Source: Camelimonas abortus | Lineage (GTDB): Bacteria > Pseudomonadota > Alphaproteobacteria > Rhizobiales > Beijerinckiaceae | Reading direction: 5' to 3' (one strand) | DNA: 64,000 nucleotides | Assembly (NCBI RefSeq): GCF_042647165.1 | Contig: NZ_JBHRUV010000019.1 | Shown: positions 54,631-63,005 of the stretch, piece after piece | Numbering within the stretch: the first letter of the stretch is position 1 | How the letters are laid out: each line of letters opens with the position of its first letter | Notes under the pieces: generated by a model | What the model saw: the letters and a program-made list of their open reading frames with translations, nothing else | The model's database searches: none | Told to the model about the DNA's origin: nothing | Translations under genes and position numbers: made by a program

Positions 54631-55878
54631 TCAGCCCGCGGACAGGGTCTTCACCCGCACCCAGTCGTCGTTCTCGTAACGCGACAGCTCGTAGTTCTTG
54701 TAGAGCGCGTAGTCGGTGGGCGAGGTGGCGAAGGTGATGCCCGGCAGGTTCATGGGCGAGGTCATGCCGCGCAGGTCGGTGGCGGCGCGCAGCAGGTTCT
54801 CGCGGGTGAGGTCGTCGCCGCACTTCTCCAGGATCTGGTGGATCAGCACGCCGACGGAATAGCCGGAGAAGCCTGCGTTGTCGGTGGGATCGACATTGGG
54901 CAGGAATTCGGCGCGCAGCGCCTGGTAGTCCTTCACGCCCGGATCGTCGGCCCACTGCGGGCTGCTGACCGAGCGGATGGAGCGCGGCGCCAGCAGGCCG
55001 TTGGTGGCGGCGGTTCCGGCCGGCTTGAGCAGCGACACCGTGGCCGCGCCGGACAGCAGGTACTGCTCCGGCTTCCAGCCCAGCTCATGGGCCTTGCGCA
55101 CCGACTGGGACAGGAACTTGCCGATGGTGAGGTTGATGAACACGTCGGCGCCGGTGCTGGCCAGCTGCACGATCTGCGAGTCCACGGTGGGCTCGGCGGC
55201 CTCATACACCGCTTCCTTCACCAACATCTGCGCGGCGCGCGCGCCGAGGCCCTTCCTGAACCCGCTCACGTAGTCGCGGCCCAGCTCGTCGGCCTGGGAG
55301 AGGATGACGACCTTCGCGTCCGGCTTCCCGGCGGCGAGATAGCGGCCGAGGGTTTCGCCCTCCACCGCGTAGACGCCCGAGCCCGGCGTGGTCCAGGGGA
55401 ACCTGTCCGGCTGGTTGAAGCGCGAGGCGCCGGAGCCCACCAGCAGCTGCGGGATCTTCTTGCCGTTCAGGTAGCGCTGCACCGCGGTTTGGGTGGCGGT
55501 GCCGATGGAGCCGACCATGGCCAGCACGCCGTCGCTCTCCACGAGGCGGCGGGTGGCCTCCACGGTCTTGGGCGGGCTGTAGGCGTCGTCGAGGCTGATG
55601 ATCCGCACCTTGCGGCCGCGCACGCCGCCGCTGCGGTTGAGGCGCTCGAAATAGGCCACCTCCGCCCGGGCCATGACGCCGAGATAGGAGGCGGGCCCGC
55701 TGTACGGCGCGGTCTGGCCGAGACGGATTTCCGTGTCGCTGGCCCCCTCGTCGTATTTCCCCCGCGCGATGGCCGGCGCCGCAAGCAGGCCCGGCGTCAC
55801 GCCGGCGGCGGCCGCAAGGCCGAGGCCGCGCAGCATCTGGCGGCGTGACGGCGTGAAGGTCCTGTCGTTATTCGTCAC
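54631..55878 (-). CDS. ABC transporter substrate-binding protein, tandem copy 2
   Basis: A Peripla_BP_6-type binding protein of about 415 residues. It has a twin-arginine-like leader (PSRRQMLRGLG) ending APAIARG, then YDEGASDTEIRLGQTAPYSG and LDDAYSPPKTVEATRRLVES. Its C-terminal half is especially close to copy 3 (VKDYQALRAEFLPNVDPTDN; EKCGDDLTRENLL). The GTG at 55878 is preferred because GGAGGGG lies just before it; an ATG at 55890 embedded in that site is the alternative. It has its own terminator, so it is probably transcribed independently of copy 1. Confidence 0.9.
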   Translation of the reverse strand: MTNNDRTFTPSRRQMLRGLGLAAAAGVTPGLLAAPAIARGKYDEGASDTEIRLGQTAPYSGPASYLGVMARAEVAYFERLNRSGGVRGRKVRIISLDDAYSPPKTVEATRRLVESDGVLAMVGSIGTATQTAVQRYLNGKKIPQLLVGSGASRFNQPDRFPWTTPGSGVYAVEGETLGRYLAAGKPDAKVVILSQADELGRDYVSGFRKGLGARAAQMLVKEAVYEAAEPTVDSQIVQLASTGADVFINLTIGKFLSQSVRKAHELGWKPEQYLLSGAATVSLLKPAGTAATNGLLAPRSIRSVSSPQWADDPGVKDYQALRAEFLPNVDPTDNAGFSGYSVGVLIHQILEKCGDDLTRENLLRAATDLRGMTSPMNLPGITFATSPTDYALYKNYELSRYENDDWVRVKTLSAG

Positions 55879-56083
55879 TTTCCCCTCCATGAAACGGCGC
55901 TTCTGCTTTGACTGTGCGCCTTGGCCGCGGAACATGGCAGGAGAAAAAACACGACGCAATCACTGTCACTGGCACGCGCCGCGAAAGGAATGACGCAGCG
56001 CCGTTTCCTGGCGCGCTGGCGTGAAACCTGTCGCGACGCCGGCCTTGTCAGGCGGGCGGCCGGAGAAGCCGTTACGTCGTCGT

Positions 56084-56115
56084 GACGGCGCCCGCGGACT
56101 GCTGCGGGCGCCGTC
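56084..56115 (-). terminator. Long GC hairpin after binding-protein copy 3
   Basis: A perfect 12-base stem (56084-56095 with 56104-56115, 8-base loop) lies just past the stop codon of copy 3. There is no T-run, but the stem is very stable. Confidence 0.6.
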
Positions 56116-56125
56116 CGGAGGCGCC

Positions 56126-57447
56126 TCAGCCGGCGCTGACGTCCTGGATGCCGACCCAGTCGTTGTTCTCGTACCGGGACAGCCGGTAGGTGCGGTAGAT
56201 GGCGTAGTCGTCCGGCCGGGTGGCGAGGGTGATGCCCGGCAGGTTGACCGGAACGGTCCAGCCGCGCAGGTCGGTGGCCACCTTCAGCAGGTTGTCCCGG
56301 GTGAGGTCGTCGCCGCACTTCTCCAGGATCCTGTGCATCAGGATGGCGGACGAATAGCCGTAGAAGCCGGTGTTGTCGTCCGGATCGACGTTGGGCAGGA
56401 ACTCGGCGCGCAGCGCCTGGTAGTCCTTCACCGCCGGATCGTCCGCCCACTGCGGGCTGCCCACCGAACGCATGTAGCGCAGGGCGAGAATGCCGTTGGA
56501 GGCTTCCACGCCCGCCGGCTTCAGCAGCGACACCGAGGCCGAGGCGGTGGTGACGTACTGCTCCGGCTTCCAGCCCAGCTCATGGGCCTTGCGCACCGAC
56601 TGCGAGGTGAACTTGCCGATCGTGCCGTTGACGAACACGTCGGCGCCGGAGGCGGCCAGTTTCACCAGCTGCGAGTCGACGGTGGGGGAGGAGGTCTCGT
56701 AGGTCTCCTCGGTCACGATCTGCCCCGCCCGGTCGCCAAGGCCGGCCTTGAGCCCCCTGACGAAATCCCGGCCCAGCTCGTCCGCCGGATAGATCAGGGC
56801 GATCTTCGCGTCCGGCCGGGTGGCGGCGATATGGCGGCCCATGGCGCGGCCCTCCACCTGGAAGTCGCCGGAGTTGGGCGTGGTCCAGGGGAAGACCTTC
56901 GGCTGGTTGAAGCGCGAGGCGGCGGAGCTGACCAGCAGCTGCGGCACCTTCCTGCCGTTCAGGTATTTCTGCACGGCGGCCTGGGAGGCGGTGCCCACCG
57001 AGCCCATCATGCCGAGCACGTTCTCGGACTCCACGAGCCGGCGGGTGGCCTCCACCGTCTTGGGCGGGCTGTAGGCGTCGTCCAGCGNGCCTGGGAGGCG
57101 GTGCCCACCGAGCCCATCATGCCGAGCACGTTCTCGGACTCCACGAGCCGGCGGGTGGCCTCCACCGTCTTGGGCGGGCTGTAGGCGTCGTCCAGCGACA
57201 GGAGCTTCACCTTGCGGCCGTTAATGCCGCCGTTGCGGTTGAGACGCTCGAAATAGGCGGTCTCGGCGCGGGCGGTGACGCCGAGATAGGAGGCCGGGCC
57301 GCTGTACGGCGCGGTCTGGCCGATGCGGATCTCGCTGTCGTCGGCGCCGACGTCGTAATTGCCCTTCGCCAGGGCGCGGGAGCTGATGATGGCGGGCGCC
57401 GCAAGGCCCATCAGCAGGGCGGCGCGGCGGGTCATGCCGGTGGTCAC
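56126..57447 (-). CDS. ABC transporter substrate-binding protein, tandem copy 3 (split by an assembly join)
   Basis: A third Peripla_BP_6-type binding protein with a GTG start at 57447, a short leader with TRRAALLMG, and the shared DDSEIRIGQTAPYSG, LDDAYSPPKTVEATRRLVES and EKCGDDLTRDNLL stretches. The gene is interrupted: 56979-57087 and 57089-57197 are the same 109 bases, separated by one N at 57088. Removing one copy and the N (110 bases) rejoins the two halves in frame and gives an ordinary protein of about 400 residues. So the break is almost certainly a scaffold join, not a biological duplication. Confidence 0.85.
56979..57197. repeat. 109-base exact duplication around a single N (assembly artefact)
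   Basis: Positions 56979-57087 are repeated exactly at 57089-57197 with N at 57088 between them. The duplicate breaks a gene that is otherwise intact. This is what overlapping contig ends joined without merging look like. Confidence 0.92.
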
Positions 57448-57731
57448 GTTGGTCGTCCTCTGGAAGTCTGTCGTTATGGTCGCGCGGGCGCGCCCCGGGG
57501 CGGCGCCCGCCGTCGCGGCCGCGCCGGAGCGCGGCGGAGCGGAGCCAGAGGAGGACGGGAGACACGCGGGACAGTGCGCCCCGCGCCGGGCCTGCGCCCG
57601 GACGGCTCCGCATCCTCCCTGGTGTCCTGTAAAGGCGTTGGTTGACCGTCGCCGCCGGCTGGCCGGCGGCGAAAAGGGGCGGCGGGCCGCCCCGCGCGCG
57701 CCGCGCGGGCGCGCGAAAGTGAAAAGTGAAA

Positions 57732-58889
57732 TCAGCCGTTGGCGGCGGCGAACTCGCGCAGCAGGTTGCGGGCGATGATCAGCTGCTGCACCTGGCTGGT
57801 GCCCTCATACAGGCGGAAGATGCGCACGTCGCGGTAGAAACGCTCCACGGCGTAATCCTGGATGTAGCCGGAGCCGCCGTAAATCTGCACGGCGCGGTCG
57901 GCGACGCGGCCCACCATCTCGGAGGCGAACAGCTTGCAGCACGAGGCCTCGGTGGTGATGGGCTCGCCGGCGTCGCGCTTGCGGGCGGCGTCGCGCACCA
58001 TGCACAGGGCGGCGTAGGCCTCGGCCTTGCTGTCGGCCAGCATGGCCTGGATCAGCTGGAACTCGCCGATGGCCTGGCCGAACTGCCTGCGCTCGGAGGC
58101 GTAGCGCACGCTCTCCTCGATCAGCCGCGCGGCCACGCCGCAGCACAGGGCGGCGATGTGCAGGCGGCCCTTGTCGAGGGTCTTCATGGCGGTCTTGAAG
58201 CCCTGGCCTTCCTTGCCGCCGATGATGTTGGCGGCCGGCACGCGGCAGTCCTCGAAGATCACGTCATGGATGTGGGCGCCGCGCTGGCCCATCTTCTTCT
58301 CCGGCTTGCCGATCCTGATGCCGGGCAGGCCGGCCGGAACGATGAAGGCGGAGATGCCGCCGGCGCCGGGGCCGCCGGTGCGCGCCATCAGCGTGAACAT
58401 GCCGGCGCGGCCGGCGTTGGTGATGAAGCGCTTGGAGCCGTTGATGACGTAATGGTCGCCATCGCGGCGGGCGGTGGTGCGCAGCGAGGCCGAGTCAGAG
58501 CCGGCCTCCGGCTCCGTGAGGGCGAAAGAGGCGATCACCTCGCCGCTGGCGATCTTCGGCAGCCACTCCTTCTTCTGCTCCTCGGTGCCGTCCAGCACGA
58601 TGCCCTGCGAGCCGATGCCCACGTTGGTGCCGATGGCCGAACGGAAAGCCGGCGAGGCGTGCCCCAGCAGGTAAACCACCTCCACCTCCTCGGCCATGGT
58701 CAGGCCGAGGCCGCCATACTCCTCCGGCACCGACAGGCCGTAGAGGCCGAGGTCGCGCATCTCGGCGAGGATGTCTTCCGGAATCTCGTCGCGCTCGGCG
58801 ACGAGCGCCTCGTTGGGGATCAGGCGTTCACGAACGAAACGCTCAACGGTGTCAAGCAGTTGCCTGAAAGTTTCAGGTTCGAGCGCCAT
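57732..58889 (-). CDS. Acyl-CoA dehydrogenase
   Basis: A 385-residue FAD-dependent acyl-CoA dehydrogenase. The family signatures are FALTEPEAGSDSASLRTTA (FAD/substrate), GSKRFITNAGRAG, a central RRQFGQAIGEFQLIQAM, and the C-terminal GGSGYIQDYAVERFYRDVR followed by the catalytic Glu in RLYEGTSQVQQ. It introduces the alpha-beta double bond in fatty or branched acyl-CoA oxidation. The ATG at 58889 has GGAGGGG 6-12 bases upstream. It lies downstream of the third binding protein in the same direction of reading but on the far side of a 280-base gap, so linkage is uncertain. Confidence 0.94.
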   Translation of the reverse strand: MALEPETFRQLLDTVERFVRERLIPNEALVAERDEIPEDILAEMRDLGLYGLSVPEEYGGLGLTMAEEVEVVYLLGHASPAFRSAIGTNVGIGSQGIVLDGTEEQKKEWLPKIASGEVIASFALTEPEAGSDSASLRTTARRDGDHYVINGSKRFITNAGRAGMFTLMARTGGPGAGGISAFIVPAGLPGIRIGKPEKKMGQRGAHIHDVIFEDCRVPAANIIGGKEGQGFKTAMKTLDKGRLHIAALCCGVAARLIEESVRYASERRQFGQAIGEFQLIQAMLADSKAEAYAALCMVRDAARKRDAGEPITTEASCCKLFASEMVGRVADRAVQIYGGSGYIQDYAVERFYRDVRIFRLYEGTSQVQQLIIARNLLREFAAANG

Positions 58890-59364
58890 GAGTTTCCCCT
58901 CCAGGATCTGTTCCGATGGCGGATGCGGCTTGCGTGAACGGACTGCGGCGCCGGCCGCGCCGGGCGCGGCGGCGCGCCGGCGGAGGCGGCGGCGCGCCGG
59001 CGGTTCCGGCCGACATGCGAAAAACTGTTTCGCACGCGCCCAGATACCCCATTCTGCGCGAGGCGCAAACGGAATTTGTCGCCGCCGCCGCGCCGCCGGC
59101 GCCGCGCTGCGCCCGCACGGCCGGCCCTGCGCCCGTACAGATGCGCGGATTGCGGCGGATCTGGCGCCATTGCGCCGTACAGACGCCACCTGGCGGCCTC
59201 AGGTCGCGCCTCAACGGCGGGCGCAACGCCGGAAACCGGCGTCTGGTTATCATTTGGTGATGTTATTACGTACGGATCGGCGTAGCCTGAAGTCATTCCA
59301 GACAGGGCCGCGCGTATTGCGAAGCTGTCTGCGAATATATTTGAAGCAATGAAGGTTTGTAAAA
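58890..59364. other. Divergent region before the small cysteine-protein genes
   Basis: A 475-base gap. The half next to the acyl-CoA dehydrogenase is GC-rich; 59230-59364 is AT-richer and probably holds the promoter of the three small secreted-protein genes. No exact promoter assigned. Confidence 0.45.
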
Positions 59365-59577
59365 ATGATTGCGACAAAACGGATTGTCTCTTCCGTCGTG
59401 CTCGTCGCCGCGCTGGCGGCCTCCGGAGCGGCCTGCGCCTGCGACCTGCTGCCCGTCGGCCGCTCCCTGTGCCAGCAGCTGTGCAGGGAGATCTATGTGG
59501 ACGGAATTCCGCGCGAGGTCTGCATGCTCGGCGCGCCCGCGCCGCAGGCCGCCGAGGCGCAGGCCGGGGCCCGCTGA
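59365..59577 (+). CDS. Small secreted four-cysteine protein 1
   Basis: A 70-residue protein with a signal peptide (residues 1-22, SGAACA) and a short mature part. It shares with the next two genes the spacing C-x9-C-x3-C-x12-C followed by MLGA (CDLLPVGRSLC, QQLC, then EVCMLGA), plus one extra cysteine at the likely cleavage site. AAGG lies 9 bases before the ATG. I recognise no named family. The cysteine spacing suggests two disulfides in the periplasm or outside the cell. Confidence 0.65.
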   Translation: MIATKRIVSSVVLVAALAASGAACACDLLPVGRSLCQQLCREIYVDGIPREVCMLGAPAPQAAEAQAGAR

Positions 59578-59685
59578 GGCGTCGCGCGCGCCGCAGGGGC
59601 GCGCGTTCCGGGGGGCGAATCGCCGTCTCCGGCGCCGGGCGTCGCCCGCGCCGCGTGGAGACGGCCCAGGACAGGAGTAACGTCC

Positions 59686-59913
59686 ATGAACAGGCTGAAA
59701 ACGCTGTTTCTCGGCGGCTGCCTGCTGCTGGCGGGCGCCGGCGCCGCCAGCGCCTGCGGCATGTCCGGGCTGGAGGGCGACTGCGCGGCCGCCTGCCGCA
59801 GGGCGCCCAAGGGGTGGGAGCACACCCTTTGCGTCCTCAGCGCCACCCATGACGGCGGCCACGACCAGGGCGACGCAGATCCGTCGCCGGTGACGAAGGG
59901 AGACCACAAATGA
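59686..59913 (+). CDS. Small secreted four-cysteine protein 2
   Basis: A 75-residue protein with signal peptide to about residue 23 (GAASA). Cysteines follow C-x8-C-x3-C-x11-C then VLSA (CGMSGLEGDC, AAAC, HTLCVLSA). A hydrophilic His/Asp-rich tail (HDGGHDQGDAD) could bind metal. CAGGAG is well placed before the ATG. Its stop codon overlaps the start of the third gene, so the two are translationally coupled. Confidence 0.7.
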   Translation: MNRLKTLFLGGCLLLAGAGAASACGMSGLEGDCAAACRRAPKGWEHTLCVLSATHDGGHDQGDADPSPVTKGDHK

Positions 59914-60146
59914 GCAGGAAATATCTCGCAGGAGCCGCGCTCGCCCTGGTCATGGCCGCCGCGCCGCTCTCCGGCGCCAGCGCCTGCCTCCACTCCGGCG
60001 CCAGCGAGGCGGAATGCGTCGCCCGCTGCGCCCGCGTCGAGGGCATCTGGGACAGCGCCCTGTGCGCGCTCGGCGCGGCGCCGGCGCCGCAGCAGCATCA
60101 CGGCGCGCCGCACGGCGGGGACGGCGGACAGAAGCAGGCGCGCTGA
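59910..60146 (+). CDS. Small secreted four-cysteine protein 3
   Basis: A 78-residue protein with signal peptide to about residue 25 (SGASA) and cysteines C-x9-C-x3-C-x11-C followed by ALGA (CLHSGASEAEC, VARC, SALCALGA). The tail contains QQHHGAPHGG, again histidine-rich. It starts with an ATGA overlap on gene 2 and has GGGAGA upstream. The three genes clearly descend from one ancestor although identity outside the cysteines is low. Confidence 0.7.
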   Translation: MSRKYLAGAALALVMAAAPLSGASACLHSGASEAECVARCARVEGIWDSALCALGAAPAPQQHHGAPHGGDGGQKQAR

Positions 60147-60226
60147 GCGCGGGCTGAAGCCGCCGCGCCCTCCGCTCCGGCCGGCGCGCCGCCGCGCGCG
60201 GCGGCGCCCGGACCGGGCGAGGACGT

Positions 60227-60255
60227 CGCCCCGGGGAGCGGGCCTCCCCGGGGCG
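60227..60255. terminator. Bidirectional hairpin between convergent genes
   Basis: A perfect 12-base stem (60227-60238 with 60244-60255, 5-base loop) sits between the small-protein operon and the convergent binding-protein gene. No T-run on either side. Confidence 0.6.
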
Positions 60256-60267
60256 CATGACCGCCGC

Positions 60268-61311
60268 TCAGCGGCCCGTCGCCCGGTCCCACGGACCGAA
60301 GTCGAACAGGCCGTCGATGTTCGGCGCCTCCCTGTAGTCGCCGAGCTCCACCTGGAAGGCCAGCACCTCCCTGGTCGACTCCACAATGGAGCGCGGGTCG
60401 ATGACGAAGGACACGGCCGGCGAGGCCAGCGCCTTCTCCAGCACCGCGGCGCTGACGAGGCCGGAGCCCAGCGCCTGCTGCACGTAGACCGCCGCCTCCG
60501 CCGGCTTCGTCCGCACCAGCTCCGTGGCGCGGACGGCCAGTTTCATGAAGGTCTCCGCCGCCTGCGGCTGCGCCTTGAGGAAACTTTCCGTCGCGGCGTA
60601 GACCACGCCTGGCGCGTTGGGGAACATCTGCGGCGCGGTGGCGATCACCACGGCGGAGGGGATGCGCTGGCGCACGATGGTGGCGGCCGGCTCCAGCACC
60701 TGGCCGCCGTCGATGGCGCCGGCCAGCAGCGCCTGCTGGGTGGCCTCGATGCCCATGGTCACCACCTCGAGGTCGGCGGGGTCCACCCTGTGCTGTTTCA
60801 GCCAGTACCGGAAGGCGGTGGTGGGCATGGCCCCCGGGGGCAGCGTGGCGATGCGCGCCGGCTTGCCGCGGGCCTTGCGGAAGGCGGCGAAGGCCTGCGC
60901 CGGCGCGTCGCCGGCCTCGCGGAAGCTCTCGCCCAGCGGGGCCGTGGCCAGGAACAGCGAGCCGCCGATGCCGCCGGCGCCGATCACCCGGGCGCCGAGG
61001 CCGCGGGCATAGGCCACCGCCACCGGGGCGATGCCGATGGCCAGCAGGTCCAGCGTGCCGGAGGCCAGCGCCGACACCGCCGCCGGGCCGGAGTCGAATT
61101 TGGTGGCCTGGATGTCCAGACCGGCCTCTCTCGCCCAGCCGGCCTTGTCCAGCACGTAGAAGGCGGAGGCGCCGATCACCGGCACGAAGCCGACGCGCGC
61201 CTGAACCGGCGCGGCGGCGCGGGCGTAAGAAGCCGGCAGCGCGGCGGCGCCGGCGAGGGCGCCGAGACCGCCAAGCACGGCGCGGCGGGAAAGCGCGGGA
61301 TTGCTCGACAT
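60268..61311 (-). CDS. Sulfonate/nitrate/taurine-type ABC substrate-binding protein
   Basis: A 347-residue SsuA/TauA/NMT1-like binding protein. The leader has the twin-arginine-like SRRAVLGGLGALAG and ends ASYARAA. The mature part begins VQARVGFVPVIGAS and continues with DSGPAAVSALASGTLDLLAIGIAPV, the ligand-site pattern of the family, then MGIEATQQALLAGAIDGG. It is the last gene of a minus-strand operon with an ATPase and permease; a second, similar binding protein begins the operon. Substrate not assignable. Confidence 0.9.
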   Translation of the reverse strand: MSSNPALSRRAVLGGLGALAGAAALPASYARAAAPVQARVGFVPVIGASAFYVLDKAGWAREAGLDIQATKFDSGPAAVSALASGTLDLLAIGIAPVAVAYARGLGARVIGAGGIGGSLFLATAPLGESFREAGDAPAQAFAAFRKARGKPARIATLPPGAMPTTAFRYWLKQHRVDPADLEVVTMGIEATQQALLAGAIDGGQVLEPAATIVRQRIPSAVVIATAPQMFPNAPGVVYAATESFLKAQPQAAETFMKLAVRATELVRTKPAEAAVYVQQALGSGLVSAAVLEKALASPAVSFVIDPRSIVESTREVLAFQVELGDYREAPNIDGLFDFGPWDRATGR

Positions 61312-61447
61312 GGCCTGTCCTTTCAGGGTGTCCGGTGACGCAGGTCCCGTGACGGGACCCGGCGATGCGCGTTGGCGCGGCGCGCGGGCGGCGCGCCGCC
61401 GGGGCCGCCGGCGCCGGCCCGCGGAGGCCGGTGGCGTGCGGCGGGCG

Positions 61448-62200
61448 TCAGAGGGCGGCGGAGTCCGCCGCCAGATCGGCGCGCAGGCGCTGGATGATCG
61501 CCTGCAGCTCCGGGTCGCTGCGGCGGCGCGGCCGCGGCGCCGTCACGTCGATGGAGGAGCGCACCTGGCCGGGCGCGCCGACGATGGCGATCACCCGGTC
61601 GGCCAGATACACCGCCTCGTCCATGTCGTGGGTCACGAACAGGATGGTGCGGCCGGTGGCCTGCCACACCCGCAGCAGCTCGTTCTGCAGGTTTTCGCGG
61701 GTGATGGCGTCGAGGGCGGAGAACGGCTCGTCCATCAGCAGGATGTCCGAGCCCGTGGCCAGCGCCCGCGCCAGGGCCACGCGCTGGCGCTGCCCGCCGG
61801 AGAGCTGGTGCGGCCAGCGGTCGGCGAGATGGGCGAGGCCGACGAACTCCAGCGCCTCCATGGCGCGCCGGCGCCGTTCCGCGCGGGACACGCCAGGGTG
61901 CTCCAGGCCAAAGGCGACGTTGCCGGCCACCTTGCGCCACGGCAGCAGGCGCGCGTCCTGGAACACCAGCGCCGCCGGAACCGGGCCGGGGCGGGCGTTC
62001 AGCGTCACCGTGCCGGAGCTCGCCTTCGCCAGGCCGATCAGCACCCGCAGCAGCGTGGACTTGCCCACGCCCGAGGGGCCGACGATGGCCACGAACGCGC
62101 CGCGGCCGATCTGCAGGTCCAGCCCGCGCAGCACTTCGGTGCGGCGTCCGTCCTGCGCGAAGGTAAGGCCGAGGCCGCGGATGTCGATTATGGTTTCCAT
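61448..62200 (-). CDS. SsuB/TauB-type ABC transporter ATPase
   Basis: A 250-residue ABC ATPase. Walker A is GPSGVGKST, the Q-loop LVFQDARLLPW, the signature LSGGQRQRVALARAL, Walker B ILLMDEPFSALD and the switch FVTHDMDEAVYLAD. The FQD..LLPW pattern is typical of the nitrate/sulfonate/taurine group. The start lies inside the end of the permease gene (13-base overlap), so the two are translationally coupled. Confidence 0.94.
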   Translation of the reverse strand: METIIDIRGLGLTFAQDGRRTEVLRGLDLQIGRGAFVAIVGPSGVGKSTLLRVLIGLAKASSGTVTLNARPGPVPAALVFQDARLLPWRKVAGNVAFGLEHPGVSRAERRRRAMEALEFVGLAHLADRWPHQLSGGQRQRVALARALATGSDILLMDEPFSALDAITRENLQNELLRVWQATGRTILFVTHDMDEAVYLADRVIAIVGAPGQVRSSIDVTAPRPRRRSDPELQAIIQRLRADLAADSAAL

Positions 62201-62940
62201 CGCAGCAGCCAGTTCTGGAGGCGCATGAAGCCGGTGTCGATCAGGCCGTAGAGCACGGCCATGGTCAGCATGTAGACCACGACGATGTCGGTGGCGAGCA
62301 GGCTGGAGGCCTGCATCATGCGCTGGCCGAGGCCGAACACGCCGAAGATCTCCGCAGCCACCACCGCCATCCACGCCTGGCCAAGCGCCGTGCGCAGGCC
62401 CACGAAAATGCCGGGCGTGGCCGCCGGCAGGATGATCTTGACCAGCCGCGCCAGCGCCGAACGGTGGCCGAAGGCCTGCGCCACCTCCAGCAGGTCGCGG
62501 TCCACGGCGCGCACCGCCCCGAAGGTGGCGAAATAGACGATCCAGAACACGCCGATGGCGATGATGAAGATCGCCGCGGGCGTGTTGACGCCGAACCAGA
62601 TGATGGCGAACGGCACCCAGGCGAGGCCGGGGATGGGCCGCAGCAGCCGCACCACCCAGGCCACCGTCTCCTCCGCCGCCCGGTTCATGCCCGTGACCAC
62701 GCCCAGCGCCACGCCGCAGGCCGAGCCGATGGCGAGGCCCAGCAGATAGTGGCCGATGGAGCTGACCAGCGCCGTCTGCCACATGCCAGAGGCGATTTCG
62801 CCCGCCAGCGCCGCCGGAATGGCGCTGGGGGCCGGCAGCAGCATGGGATTGATCAGGCCAAGCCGGGGCGCAAGCTCCCAAAGGCCCAGAAAGGCCAGCA
62901 GGCCTGTCACCCCGAGGATCAGCGGCCGCGCGTTCTTCAA
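62188..62940 (-). CDS. SsuC/TauC-type ABC transporter permease
   Basis: An inner-membrane permease of about 250 residues with six hydrophobic helices. The ATPase-docking EAA-type loop is at VDRDLLEVAQAFGHRSALARLVKIILPAATPGIFVGLR. A TTG at 62940 is chosen because GGAG lies 7 bases upstream; a GTG at 63009 overlapping the stop of the preceding gene is the alternative and would add 23 residues of low-complexity sequence. Confidence 0.88.
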   Translation of the reverse strand: MKNARPLILGVTGLLAFLGLWELAPRLGLINPMLLPAPSAIPAALAGEIASGMWQTALVSSIGHYLLGLAIGSACGVALGVVTGMNRAAEETVAWVVRLLRPIPGLAWVPFAIIWFGVNTPAAIFIIAIGVFWIVYFATFGAVRAVDRDLLEVAQAFGHRSALARLVKIILPAATPGIFVGLRTALGQAWMAVVAAEIFGVFGLGQRMMQASSLLATDIVVVYMLTMAVLYGLIDTGFMRLQNWLLRWKP

Positions 62941-63005
62941 GGCGTTTCTCCGGACATTGGCGGCGTCCGGGCGGCGTCCGCCGCGCCAAGGCGCCGCGCG
63001 GGCGG

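Noticed and set aside
56979..57197. A biological tandem duplication in binding-protein copy 3
   Set aside because: The single N between exact copies and exact frame restoration on removal indicate an assembly join.
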